The notes beneath the pieces are model-generated. The model had not been told where the DNA came from. It saw nothing but the letters and a program-made list of their open reading frames with translations, and searched no databases. Shown here piece by piece: positions 12,361 to 24,822 of a stretch of DNA of 64,000 nt (the stretch's first letter is position 1; every line of letters starts with the position of its first letter). The translations under genes were made by a program, and so were the position numbers. This DNA is from Mactromeris polynyma (taxonomy: Eukaryota > Mollusca > Bivalvia > Venerida > Mactridae), in the NCBI GenBank assembly GCA_032209605.1, contig JASFXZ010000014.1, forward strand, positions 8,989,774-9,053,773, written 5' to 3'.

Positions 12361-12464
12361 ACTGCTGAATTTTCAATGAATCTGACGTTTATCTCTCTCG
12401 TTCCCCCATCCAATAGTATATTGGAAATATTTGATCTTCATTCATAAATAGATCAATGCAGAGT

Positions 12465-12625
12465 ATTGATTAACAAGAAATATCTTGAAAAAAGCGCAAT
12501 TTGAAGGTTAATGATTTGTTGTGCAACATAAAAAATGCCGAGATGTTACGATTGCTGGTCACTCCAGATCCAAAATGGATTTCGGTAAATTCACCGAAAT
12601 TCGGTGGATCGTGCCGACCAATGGA
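12465..12625 (+). repeat. Solo terminus of the 44.2-kb inverted-repeat element
   Basis: CAATTTGAAGGTTAATGATTTG through ATTTCGGTAAATTCACCGAA matches both terminal repeats of the element at 44165-45154. Confidence 0.7.
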
Positions 12626-13081
12626 ATTTAGTATCAGGAACGAACGGTGATTTCGTTTACTGCGACTAAATCATTGGTTATAGCAGAAAGGTTAAACAGT
12701 TCAAATATCAAAGTATACTGGGTAATGTAACGGAAGGGGAATCAAAGCGCTGTGTGGGAGCGTAGGTATTTTATAACAATATGCTGATGCATTTTAGTCG
12801 TACATACATTGATGTAATCCTAACGTTGTTGAAATGTTAATTAATGTTTTAGCTCACCTGAGCACTCATTATATTATATATGTTAATTTATCGATAACTA
12901 ACTAATAGTACATGAGAGCCACTATGCTACCTCTGCAATCAATAGATCAATAATAAAAACACAATACAATGCCTATATTGTTTTTATTTCAATTAGCTTG
13001 AATAAAACATGTGTCAGCAAAAGCTATAAAACATACAAATGAAGAAGGAATATACAAATCATCCTACAGCATTTGCTTCCG
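12626..13081. other. Spacer and probable 3' UTR of the methyltransferase gene
   Basis: It includes an AATAAA-type signal on the minus strand near 12983-12988, about 95 bases after the methyltransferase stop. The segment 12730-12770 (GGAATCAAAGCGCTGTGTGG) is a small repeat also seen at 39.8 and 58.25 kb. Nothing else is recognised. Confidence 0.5.
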
Positions 13082-14111
13082 TCAGTCCTTACATGACAGC
13101 ATGAACACTGTCAATAAACCAGCAGTATTTACTTTATCATGTTGTCTTCCCCATGTTTCAAGTTCTCCCTTCTCTTTCAAGTCTTTAATAAAGACCTGTA
13201 TTTCTCTTATTTCATCTTCAGTGGCAAGCGTCCACAGTGAATTCCCTTTGCGCCAATTTTCGTCAAGCGGGCCTTCAAAATCGTAATAGTCCTTGAGTAT
13301 ACCACCGCCAAGTATGTTAAACTTCTGAAAACAGTCCAGGCCAACTGACTCAAATATGTCGTTGAACTCCTCTACAGTCGGGGTAAGTTTCAAGTATTTT
13401 TCGAGTAAACCCGAGTGCTCCAGAAAGAACCAAACGGAATTCCTGGCAGTTGAAGGTAGGACGGTCGATATGATTATCAGTCCATTCCGTTTAACCACGC
13501 GCTTGGCTTCTCTCAATGCATCGATGGTGTTCCTGAACTGACGCTCACCTGTCGTGTCCTCAAGATGATGCAGTACCTAAAAATACAAACTTGTACATGG
13601 GCAAGTTGTTGTTAGACAAGTTAACGGCATAGAAATGACTCCACCGTACTACGTTTAAGAATAGGTTTATTTGCACTAGAACCGGTGCTTCATAGCATTT
13701 GAATCTTAGTCTTGTTCTTTTTGCCGATCGCAAGAGGATATATTATTTACAAATAAATAACGCACGTTTTTCAAAATAATTTTAAAACACAAAATGTGAA
13801 TTAAATATGAATAATTACCCATCATTGGGATTTGAAAATCCTGACTTGAAACATAAAACAAGTGATTTTGCAATACATACAGTATTAAACAGCAAGGCGT
13901 CAAACGTATTGTCTGGAAATGGTAAAAGAGGCATCTTTGTTTTGACGACATCCTGAATTCGTTCTGTGGTTATATAATCAGACAGTTTTTCTTTAGCCTT
14001 CTCCAACATTCCATTCGAAGCATCAAGCAGTGATACGCGACCAATTCCATACTCGAGAAACTGTTTGGAATAATTTCCAGTTCCACAGCCGGCATCTAGA
14101 ACATGTAAATC
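13082..14111 (-). CDS. Class I SAM-dependent methyltransferase, last two exons
   Basis: Exons 14111-13881 and 13576-13082 join in phase 0, giving 241 residues to the stop. The first opens with the SAM-binding motif I (LHVLDAGCGTGNYS), then the acidic post-I strand (VSLLDAS) and motif II (FDALLFNT). The second continues VLHHLEDT and carries the C-terminal lid and sheet part. The product resembles Methyltransf_11/UbiE-type enzymes; the substrate is unknown. The acceptor of the first visible exon (tttcag|GATTTACATG) means at least one 5' exon lies upstream (higher coordinates). I could not find it between 14.1 and 18 kb. Confidence 0.8.
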
Positions 14112-15742
14112 CTGAAATAATAAAATAATCAAAGTAATAAGAACAAAAGAAAAGACAGAAATACCGATCTACGACGGGTCTGATATGTATATTGACTTCG
14201 GACTTGTGCCATGTGTTAGCTTATAGATCTGTATTCATCCACATACATGTATTAAGAAAATGCGAATAACGATATACAAACTGACTCGTTATTTGTTTCT
14301 AGATGTATTCGCCGCGGACCCATGCGAATGTCGATGTCAATGCTAGCCATTGGTTCGCTTCCATATCTTTGCTGCAATAATAAGACAATTTGAACAAGAA
14401 AAACTTATGATGCATAGCATCAAGTCGGCGCAGAACCTATTTTACAAAGAACGCTTTATTATTTATTGGAGTGTGTTGGAAATGATAGATAATTATGATG
14501 TTTGGTTAAAAATGTGTCTTCTTAGGAATGTGTTTCAACCATTCAAGTGCAGGGTAATGAAAAGTATAAGATAATTGGTTACATCACTGTTTGTGCCAAA
14601 GGTGACTCATCTCGGGACAATTGACCCTTCCTCAGAAATTTGATTGACAGTCCGATTGGTCAATCAGATAACGGGATTTCGACCCCCCCCCAGCAGCTCG
14701 CTTACCTTAGACAAACAGGAAGAGATTACCGCGCGGTAAAATAAGCTTAAATAGATTCTTGATAGCATTGTGATTATAATATATTATGTGAATATGTGAA
14801 AATGGTGACACATGACAATATAAATATAAAGGTAAATATAGAAGTTGTTATTTCAACAGGCAATGGCTTGGCACAAAATGAGACAGCCACATGAACACAA
14901 TGGTGAAATAAGTATTAATGAAAAGGAACAACTATGAAATGTATACACACATCTGTATATACGTTTTAAACTAATTTGCCTTTGCATATATGTTTTGAAT
15001 GTGTTAAGTGTTTTACTGAGTTTAATAAAAGCCCATTTGGCCACACCAAATTGATCTATAGTTCTTCGGATTTTTTGTAAGCATGGGGTGAGCGAGCGAA
15101 TGTTTTAATTGTTTTACATCCAAAATTTCACAGGCGGCAGGTCTTTTTTATAATTTTATTTTTCTTATATTTCTCAAAATTTCACCGACAGTGCTTTTTT
15201 CTCCAATTTTCTCCTTTTTTAATGACTAACACAAACAATGAGCAATGCTGGCTGCAAACTAAAAACTATGCATCAGTGAGCCACCCACTTAGACTTGAAT
15301 GTTACCACGAGATGCACAACTAGTTTCTGTTATGGGTCACAACTCCTTAATGCCTTAGTAGATATGCATCAAATATATCTTACATATCTACACTTCTGAT
15401 AGCTATTTTTGCTAAGTTTCATTTCATCTCTTGCCTTAGATTAAATACATGTATGTTATATCTGGACACAACGACTGACAGACATGGTGATTCTGAACAA
15501 GGTATGGCAAGTCTTCTTTTGGCATTTCAAGTATAAAATTATAATGTTCAATAGTACAAGGTTAGTCTTGGCTAAACTTCAATAGCCTTTGAAACTTCAG
15601 AATTTATCTGAAAAATAAAATACAGACAGTTTCATCTGATTTCCTCTGTTTTGGACAAAATAATGCTACTGTTAATTGTAATAAGGGGGCTTACCATTGT
15701 GTGTTCTAATTTCTAGTAGTGTAGCTATTCTTCCATGCTATC
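14112..15742. other. Upstream region or intron of the methyltransferase gene
   Basis: AT-rich sequence with no protein family, RNA gene or repeat boundary that I can support. The missing 5' exons of the methyltransferase may lie here but have no recognisable signature. Confidence 0.4.
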
Positions 15743-16165
15743 CTAGATTAATGCAAAAAGTCTGTGTAGCGGTTGAATCAACCGTGACTCATCATTCCTT
15801 TTAATATAATTTCGTTTAACAGGGTTTTGACCTTGTATATACAAATGTTCAATCTTTTTCCTCACAAGTAACGCGTCCGTGGTAGGGTCTAGTTTATTTG
15901 ATTTAGCTTGATGAATATTTTTAATAACATCATTAACTTTTTCTACACATTGTCCCGAAAATCGAGCGAGGGAACCGTATGAGTCTACAAATATAGGGCC
16001 GTGGTATAAGAACACATGCATATAGGGGGTGACGTTGTGGGGATGATATCCTGTTCTGCTACCGATTTCCTAGCTCCAGAAAATCTCTCATGAAGGAATG
16101 GACCATGACATGTACAGTTTGGGCGTTCAACGAAGGTGTTCAATTGCCTGTAAAAAACAAATATC
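15743..16165 (-). pseudogene. Fragment of an unrecognised repeated invertebrate ORF, frameshifted
   Basis: On minus, 16021-15743 encodes a conserved-looking stretch (MHVFLYHGPIFVDSYGSL, then FSGQCVEKVNDVIKNIHQAK). Upstream, PKLYMSWSIPS and GSRTGYHPHNVTPY read in frame only after stops. The style (YHxPxF, FSGQxVEKxND) resembles proteins that recur in many copies in mollusc and cnidarian genomes and are probably transposon-linked. That likeness is from memory. A methyltransferase exon is unlikely. Confidence 0.35.
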
Positions 16166-16167
16166 AT

Positions 16168-18000
16168 ATCAAGTAATAAGTGAAATGTACTTAAAACCGC
16201 ATAAAATTAAATGTTCGTAGCTTTAAATTCGACACGCTAGATGCATATAGGAGATGATATTTCAAATCTAATTTATATTTGTATATAGTTATGTGCTTGA
16301 TCGAACTCATGGTTATTATTGTATCGTAAAATGTTGCTTAATATTGGCGCTTTGCCCCACCTTACACTATTTGTCGGCACATCAACAGCAATTTAAAATT
16401 TCACGATCTGTTCTTTGTTACATAGTTATATGATTACGTTCATGTAATAAAATTCACCAGACCAGTGCTTAACAACTTTAAAGATTTAAATCTAAAGCAA
16501 TTTTATGCATTTCATAGAATACATATGTACTGCATAACCATCAACAAATTGCTTACTTTTTGAAGAACGCACCCTCATAATGCGTTTTAGATTTTTTGTA
16601 CAATAAACGACTGAATGTTGCAACTGCCATAAATTCTTGATCGCTTCAGTGAAATATGTGATTATAGTATATACATGTACATGTTTAAGTATAAGTGTTT
16701 TTTCATGAGAATCATGAGAATGCAAAATTTCAAATTTAAAAAGGACCAAAATGTTATTTCACAATCTTTCTGAAAAACGGAATATGTATTGCAGAAATGT
16801 TAAATTTTTCAAAACCGTTTGCACAATTTTTATATCTCAATTCGTTGTTGAGATATTAACGATTTCCCACAGTTCCCATGTATTTTCCCATTACCCACGT
16901 TATCGAAGGTGGCTAAGCGAGGCGCTATGAAAGTTGGGTATGCTTTATTTAGCCTAAGTTTTGATGCATTTAATGTAAATTTCCTGTACATCGTCTGTGA
17001 TCCTTGCTGGTACTCCCATGTTTATAATGCATTGTGGGAGTGTTTTTCAACATATCATATTTCACATCCTGAAAATTATTCTTAGGGATATATGATTAAA
17101 TACTTCATACATATTCTGTGTAATATATGCTTCTTCGGAGAAAATAGTTTGCAGCGAGTAATTATTTTTAGTTTTCTGATATTGTTATGTCCATTTGACA
17201 GCTGGTGCGTCAAATTGTCATTTTCCTAACGGAACATTTTTCATTTTTAAAAATACACAATAAGGAAAAGGTTTTTTTTCTGTTACACCCATTTGAATTT
17301 AATCATTAACTTGTGGTTTTCATAAGTATTAAACAAAATATATGAAAACTCACCTTTGCAGAACCAGTCTATGAATTTTATTTTGCACTTTAACAAAGTA
17401 AGATGTCGTTACTTATTACAAGTTCAAACCATAAAATATAAATATGCTCCTTTTTGCTAGATTGTAAAAAATTCATACCGTTATAGCTGATAAAACTCCT
17501 AAGAACATTCCAAATAATGAGACAATCCGTTTGGAGAATGACATAGGCGTTAGAGAAATGACACAAATAACTTTCGTCTGGTTTTATTTAAAGTAATTGG
17601 GAATAATTTCACATAAAGATATATGTTGCCACAAATATATGTTGTTACATTTTGTACATAGATGACATCTTTAACATTTCACAAGTTAGTTATACAAACA
17701 TAATAGTAAACATGATTTTATGTACAATATCTTTAAATCCAATGTTGAAAACTTGAAATTAACAACAACACTACAATGCAACGACATTGGCGTCGTAACA
17801 GTTTTGAGTAAATATGTAAAAGTTACAGGCTATATATGTATAAACAACACTGGTTTGTTTCACTTTACTTCTAACTCGTTGTCTTCGGCACAATGCCAGG
17901 ATACGGAAGACTGTCGTATTTCACAACAACATATTTCTTCGTAAGTAGTGTCAATCTGATATGTTTTTGCAATTATCAAGAACTAGGTCATGTAATAAAA
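16168..18000. other. AT-rich spacer
   Basis: Short open frames only, without family features, and no clear repeat boundary. Confidence 0.4.
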
Positions 18001-18004
18001 GTTT

Positions 18005-18282
18005 ATTTGTATGTCCCCACTCTGAAGGGGGGGGGGATATAGATCTGCTCTTGTCCGTCTGTCACTTGTGTCACTCATATCTCCGAAAGTGTATGGGCCA
18101 GAGTCATAAAACTTTACAGGAATGTCTACCATCATGTTTGACTGTATCCAGTAAGTGCAATGGTATGGCCCTTGACTTAGTTAAAATATTGCCTACAGAG
18201 TATGCAATCATGTGTCACGCATATCTCCAAAAGAATTTGTGCCGGAGTCATAAGATTTTACAGGAATTTTCACCAACTTGGG
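18005..18282 (+). repeat. Older interspersed repeat, split by an insertion
   Basis: Contains 'CCAGTAAGTGCAATGGTATGGCCCTTGACTT'-like sequence, kept here in short form: CCAGTAAGTGCAATGG then TATGGCCCTTGACTT. A related segment occurs at 20808-20850, on the other side of the 18286-20774 element. Confidence 0.5.
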
Positions 18283-20777
18283 TAAGTAACCAGAAGCATT
18301 CGTTAAGCCAACAATGATCGTTATACCATCGTTAAGTCATCGTTAGTTAAATATGTGCTAACCAAAAGCTGTCGTTAGTTTCATTTAACGAACGAAATCT
18401 TCGTTACATTATGACAACTCCGGAGTATTTGCTAAGCCTTCGTTAAGCATTCGATAAGAAGAACTCTTGCTTTAAAGACGTGCTGTATTTTAAGTGACAT
18501 CGTTTTATTAAAAAAACAATTGAAAAAGACCATGAAAGTCTGGGAAAAAAACGTATGCACGTACGTATGCGGTAACCCTTTTAATTTTGATATCAATTGA
18601 AATGCTACTGTGTTGTGGTTTAGAAACAATTATTTGTGTAAAGAACGTTAATAAATATGTTTACAAAGTTATTAATTTTGTCTTAGTCCATAACATGTCT
18701 AATATTTCAGACCCAGAAAAACAAGTTAATAATATAATTATGGTATTTTTCATATTTTCTAGCTCTTATGATGTAATGCCTTCAAATGATTCCATGCTTA
18801 TATCTGATTACAATGCATCATTATGATGAATGTTACACCTTAATATATATTTGAGCATTATCTTACATTTTTAAGATGAAATTTTAGCAATTACAGGTAT
18901 TATTTACTTTTATAAAATAATCTTATTTATGTCGAATTTATTTGTCATTATCTAGTTTTAGCATGGAGGAAGAAATACACTAATTCTACTACAGTACGCT
19001 GTAGGAACGCACTATTGTGTCCACACAACTTTGGTAAAAAACACCAAAGTTTTCTGTTGGTCTAAACACTATTTCTGACATACATAAACGATTACAGCCG
19101 AAACTCTCTAATTCGGAAACTCTCCAGCCCGGTAACTTCCTCTAACCGGACACTTTTCTCGTTCCCGTTTTTTTCCCTCCAATACACGTAAATAAATCTC
19201 CCAAAACCGGACGATAATTTCCCGCAAAAGTACGTCAAAGAGTACAAATGACTGAGGATTGAAAGAAATTTTAATTACCTCGGGGTGTAGACCATTAGAC
19301 GTTATAGTCGTATGCATTCCATTTTGAAGGGAACAAGGTAAGAACGGGTACGAGATGTACTCATTTTGTAAACCATCTTTCAAGAACAATTGGCTAGGTA
19401 ATGTTGTGAAAACATGCGGTGGTAATTGTTTAGCGATTGATGATCCCAGATGATTAAAAGATGAGCAGTAAGACTAATGAAAAAAGTGATATGGCTGTGA
19501 GTGCAGAAAAAAGGCCCATTGGGTACACAAATCACAATTCAAAATATATTACCCTAGATCATTATTGTCCTCTATGAAAAATGTTTGAAATGAAGCTTTG
19601 GCGCATAGTTTACAAGAATGGCGTTTTGAAAATACATCGTACATGTACATAGCTGGTCAGGTCTTATGGACGGTTGAATGGTTCAATGAAAGATTTGCTT
19701 GAGATTGATATATTCACCTTATTCAGTGAAACTATCAAAATATCTAATACATTTTCTACACGGGGTATTTTTGTTATAATTTCTACATCTATTTAAGAAT
19801 GAACTGTGGGTCAAAATCTTAAAATAGTCTTATTCAAGGCTTTCATACAGTTTTAATCAAACGAAAGGCGTCTATAACGGTGCTAATCCTAATCCGGAAG
19901 AATCTGAATTCAAATATCAACCAACATTTCACACCACATGTAATTTGCATATCGCACTGAAAATCTTCCTTTTAACTTATAATTTTGGTCTATAAGTTGA
20001 ATTTTCAAGTTTACATATTGTTTGTGAAATACTGCAGCTTAAATTTCCCTATGACTCTGCAAAGTCGAATTAAATAATGCATTCAGACATCATCATAATT
20101 ATATAACGTCGCGTTACAGCGAACATCCTCTATCGAACTTTAAAATTACTTAAATAATATTTTGTATATAGACATTCATTGGAGGAGTCCTCTCCAGTCC
20201 GGAATCTAATTTGAACTTTATAGTGTGTCCGAAGTGTGTTCGGATTAGGGAGTTTCCACTGTATACTGTATATTTTGTGTATGTCTTATTCATTTCGTTG
20301 ATGAGTGCCAGAATAGCATTTGTTTTATTTAAGCCGATTCACCGATCAATAATGCACCGATTATCTATTAATCGCGATTAATTTCAAACAACATACAATG
20401 TACTGTTCCTTTAAAATGCATACGTAATTCTCTTTGTTTTGCTCTGTATCGATCAGTAATATTGAAAATGCATAATATATAAGAAAATGGTGGCCCGTCG
20501 TTTTATCAACAATGTCCTAACGAAGTATTTCTTAATTGTTCAATCCATTCTTTGTCTCCATTATATATGCAACGACTTGTAAATGTCATTTTTGGCGCGG
20601 AATGTTTACACATGTTTAACGATTACACAGCACCTTCGTTAGTTACTATAACTAACGAACACTTAACGAATGCTTCAGGTTATGAAACTAACGATATCGT
20701 TAAAAATGCTTGCGGGCTCGTTACGTTGTCGTAAACGTTGTCGTTGCTGGAAAACTAACGAAAGCTACTGGTTACTA
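18283..20777. mobile_element. 2.49-kb Harbinger-like element with TAA duplication
   Basis: The body 18286-20774 begins GTAACCAGAAGCATTCGTTA and ends TAACGAAAGCTACTGGTTAC, imperfect inverted repeats flanked by TAA. Subterminal regions carry many 'ATCGTTA/TAACGA' subrepeats. No transposase is readable. It sits inside an older repeat and is itself interrupted by the 19095-20261 element. Confidence 0.65.
19093..20263. mobile_element. Nested pogo/Tigger-like non-autonomous element
   Basis: The body 19095-20261 begins CAGCCGAAACTCTCTAATTC and ends CGGATTAGGGAGTTTCCACTG; it is flanked by TA on both sides. Subterminal CCGG-rich motifs (CTCTCCAGCCCGG / CTCTCCAGTCCGG) repeat at both ends. An open frame at 19108-19389 (minus) overlaps the terminal repeat and shows no transposase motif. 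Confidence 0.7.
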
Positions 20778-20975
20778 ACCCCAAGTGGACCTGATGTTTC
20801 GTGTATGGTTACGCCCAGTAAGTGCAAAGTTATGGCCCTTGACTTATCACCATAATCAGTACCGTTGCTCACTTAGTAAGTTTGATACCCATTCACAAAC
20901 TATGAGCAGAATAATAGCATTTGCTTGTGTGACAAAGGCTGCAAGTGGAGGCATCTGTGTCATATGGACACATTT

Positions 20976-21212
20976 CTAGTTCATTTTATTAAGGTCGGGA
21001 TCTAAGGATGACGAGCATAAACTTTTTATATTGTTTTCAGGCTTCCATTTATTTGCTAGTTTTGAGTCATGACATAATACCTTGTTTTCCTGAAGATCCA
21101 ATTGCGACCACACATTTTGATCGCGAGTTTGAATACATTCATCACTGTTCATATTTCCAGTTAGGGAAATAAGGATACCTACTCCGTTTAAACACATACA
21201 CCACAAAAACAT
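20976..21212 (-). other. Possible exon or relic of a secreted Cys-rich module
   Basis: Minus-strand open frame with a hydrophobic start and NSDECIQTRDQNVWSQ then LDLQENKVLCHDSKL. This loosely recalls the D8C module of uromodulin-like molluscan proteins (ENKVLCD...). Splice sites are unclear and a possible donor falls inside the motif. It may be chance or a relic. Confidence 0.2.
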
Positions 21213-21503
21213 AGCAGTAGCCTTAAACTAACGTTCAATGTCGCGCCCTGTGACGACGTTTTTGCTTACGTCCAGATAGGAACCTGATCTCTAACTTATC
21301 ATTAGATTTCTGTTCTTTTAAAAGAATTTAAATTGTTCGCCGATTTATCTCCATTATTTAGCTATTTCTTTCGTGTGAATACCCCTCTTTGTCATTCTTT
21401 TACCCCCACTGTCGATTCTTTGTCGCGCGCAGCCGTCATTAAATCTTGCGGAATTAATCTGTTGTCACGTCACCAAGGGTGGCAAGCGCAACGACAGTAA
21501 TAC

Positions 21504-21720
21504 AGTAAAACTTCGAAACCTCGAACAGTTTTGGCTCGAACACAGTAGATACCTCGAACAGGTTCTTAAGTCCCGGCGAAACCCCTTCTTATTGCATATT
21601 ATCTAGCAGTAGATCACTCGAACAGGATTTGGGGTCCCTAGCTATCATTCATTCATTGTTCACTATAGATAGGTCGAACAATACAATAATTCACACCTTT
21701 CAATGACCGCTTAATTGCAC
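21504..21720 (+). repeat. Half of the 4571-5086 pogo-like family
   Basis: CAGTAAAACTTCGAAACCTC end followed by interior CACTCGAACAGGATTTGGGG and GGTCGAACAATACAATAATT, matching the 4.57-5.09 kb element. The other terminus is absent. Confidence 0.6.
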
Positions 21721-22408
21721 GGCGTGTCAACGCCGTGCATATTGAATTCTGTTAGCCCGTTGTTAACATCGTAGTGACAATTGCAAATTGTGATTATCAC
21801 AACGATGTTATCTGTACAGAGCGCCGCCATGTTTTTGCGAAAGTTGGATTTTTACGACGATTTTTTTAAACTATTCAAAACTAAAAAAAATGTAATATAT
21901 CGGTAGAAATAGTATATATCAACATATATAAGTATGTTTTCATTCATTTATAATCATAAATCATGCATAAAAGGTATTTTTCGCTTCGTCGCACTTCGTG
22001 ACTTTGTGGCGGTTCGTCTCACCTCGTCGCACTTTTTAGTATATAATGTTTAGAAGAGTTAATTTCAATCATCAACGATTAATAAAGGCGTTCTTCGACG
22101 CCATGCACTTTTGCGATTAATTGATATTCATTCTTGATAGCCTTTCGGTTCAACCAGAAATGTCATAAGTACTTAAGAAGTGAATGTTTGCATATCAATT
22201 CTTATAGATGTTCTCGATATAGTATCTGAAGTGGTTTGGTGTACTTTCAATGATTTATCTAGATATTTCGATATAGTTGTATCCCCTATTTTATACACGT
22301 CATAGTACCAAAAAAGTATCGTTTGCAACTCAACTTGTTGTCCAGTTAAAGCAAACCAGCATATGAAATTAATGACCTTGCAATTACTTATAAAATCTTC
22401 ATTTTTCC
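21717..22408. other. Spacer with a short perfect hairpin
   Basis: A small perfect hairpin GCACGGCG...CGCCGTGC lies at 21718-21740. The remainder is AT-rich with no recognisable gene. Confidence 0.4.
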
Positions 22409-22645
22409 AATATGAAGATTAACATATCTGTGCAATTATTGCGAACGTGACATCGATATTTATGTAGAAGTCATTGACCACTTGGTATATAGACATGTAG
22501 AACAGTGTCTGAAGTATATAAAACAAAACAAAACAAAGACCGGATTTAACGTCTGATTTATGCTTAGACTAATCAGTTATATCGAATATATATAAATATC
22601 AAAGTCACGTTCGCAATAATTGCACAGATATTTTAATCTTCGTAT
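22409..22645. repeat. Foldback MITE-like element
   Basis: The arms 22410-22451 (through CTGTGCAATTATTGCGAACG) and 22604-22645 (CGTTCGCAATAATTGCACAG onward) are near-perfect reverse complements around about 150 bp. A target duplication is not obvious. Confidence 0.65.
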
Positions 22646-23136
22646 TATAAAAAAATATGTTTAGCAAATGAAATTATTTATAATGTTATTGAAAATATGT
22701 TGAAAAAGTATTCGAATACCAATACGTAAATGTTCGTGCTCATTTTCATTTTTGTACCTAATACACGGTGAAAAAGCCTTAAAGAGCTAAATTGGGTATA
22801 AGTATAATATAGAGTCTACTTTTTAAATATGACGAGTAGACTATTTTACATACAATCAAACATCTAGAACGAAAGTACATACAATGCATTTTGCGTATGA
22901 TCAACAAAAATAAAAATGATTCACAGCAGACAAGGCCTATGCTGCAACTGAAAACAATTAATAAACTAATCGATCACGAAATGCCACAGAATAAGTAGAC
23001 AACCATCCAAAAAAGGTCTTACTTAGTTTATCCTTCCAGTTGTTTCCATTATTAACAATAACGAGGTTGGTGCTTAAAGTTTGAAGATAACTACAACAAT
23101 ACAAAACATTGCAAAAGAAATATTGCCAAACCTTAC

Positions 23137-23307
23137 CTGTAAAGGTTTTCTACAATGGAACTGCACCATAGCAGCCATGATGTCCGCGCCGACAGCATCT
23201 CTACAATCGTCATAGACACCGCAGGTCTTGTTGTAATCATGCCATTTGCTCATATTTGATATGTTCGATATATCGTAGGCTAGCAGTAAAACATATAACA
23301 ATTGCAC
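23137..23307 (-). other. Candidate internal exon of an unknown secreted protein
   Basis: Open on minus, with a strong donor (TTTACAG|GTAAGG) at 23137 and a possible acceptor (ACTGCTAG) about 35 bases inside the open frame. The peptide contains KTCGVYDDCRDAVGADIMAA and ends FHCRKPLQ, with three Cys residues. I recognise no family and found no partner exon with confidence. Confidence 0.3.
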
Positions 23308-23309
23308 GA

Positions 23310-24820
23310 TAAAAGACCTCAGACGAATTACTGTTTCAAATTAACAATGTCAGAAATTTATATTCAAAGTCCTGACACGAGTTGTAACATGTTAATCTCT
23401 CATACATAATACATAAGTCTACCATAAAATTTGCAAGTATGTTTACATCCGATTAAACTCGTTTAATCGGTTTCAGATGACGGGTTTGATAAACTTAATA
23501 AATCAAAGGACTGAGAGTGCTGAAAACCAGGGCGTTGAAACAAAATATATGTATATCAATAGGTGGAACATAGTGTACTGTAAGAGAACTGTGAGGCATG
23601 AATAAACCCAAGCGTGCATTTTCATGGCGTTTTGTGGACAAGTTACGTTCACTAAGGCAGTATTTCGATGGTAGAAAAAGGACGAGTCCAAGCTGTTTTG
23701 AACGGGCTTACCTATCTGTCTTGGACTTATTAATTATCGTAATTTAGCGGCCAATTTTAGAAGCAAGCATATAAGTTAAACTGCTGTCAATTTCAACTCC
23801 TGTTACGCATTCAGAACTTTTTCTGAAGTAATGTGAATTTATTTACTAGCCAACTTCGTGGATCCATCTGTGTTCAAAAACTTGGTTATAGCCATATTGG
23901 AAAAATATGTGTTATTTCCAGTGATGTAGGGACATATCTTGCTGATTTTCGAAAGGAACCAATATGTTACTTGTATATAGATACATCTCAATTCTAATGT
24001 AATTGCATCCAAATAATCCAAACCGATGAATATGGTATGTACATTAAGCTGTTAACAGACAGACGCACAATGCACACCGCTCTTCATTGTTATGCATACT
24101 TTTTATGTGATATCGATTGATGCTTATTTCTTACAAACTTCCAAGGTAATTTCTTATTATTATATACTTTCCTTTATTTTTACTTACAGGTTATAACTTT
24201 ATGGCATTATTATAATAATATCACAATTAATCACCACAAGCACATAAATCAGAATTGGCTCACATTTGTGTTAGTGTCAAATTAGGTCAAAATAAGTAGG
24301 GTAACAATTGTGTGAAATTTGGTTGAGGCATTATGTTGACTTTATTTCCTTAAGCAAGACCTCCCGACAAGCTCTGGTTTATTGCATTTTTTTAGTAAAA
24401 GTTACTTTGAACTTAATGATTATCTTGTTCAATGTTTCTATAGGATATTTTATCGTCTGAACGACGGAGCATGTCTAAATTTATTATAAAAAACAATACC
24501 AAGCGATATCGTTGCGGAATAAAGCTTCTATCGTTCGTTTAAATTTAACGTATAGAACAAATATGTAAAAAATCGCCTTCAACTGCTCGATTTTAATCGT
24601 TTTGCGATAAATTGAGTAGTTTTACTCCATATATCAAAACATGTATCATTTACGAACAAGTCTAGCAAGTTGCAAGCATGTGTAGGCTCTTAAACCGACG
24701 TTTGATCCTTCCAAAGTGAACCTGGTATGCACAAATATGATGACGTTTACCGCATACCAAATTTCAGTTGCGATATTAGGGAGGAGATATAAGCCAGGCA
24801 CACATACGTGCTTATTTATT
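23310..24820. other. AT-rich spacer
   Basis: Nothing beyond short open frames and low-complexity AT sequence is visible. Confidence 0.4.
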
Positions 24821-24822
24821 TT

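Noticed and set aside
12053..12379. 108-residue hydrophobic open frame
   Set aside because: It lies wholly inside a multi-copy interspersed repeat; the equivalent frames in other copies are broken.
15985..16167. Upstream exon of the methyltransferase gene
   Set aside because: The peptide shows no methyltransferase likeness and overlaps a separate, conserved-looking frame.
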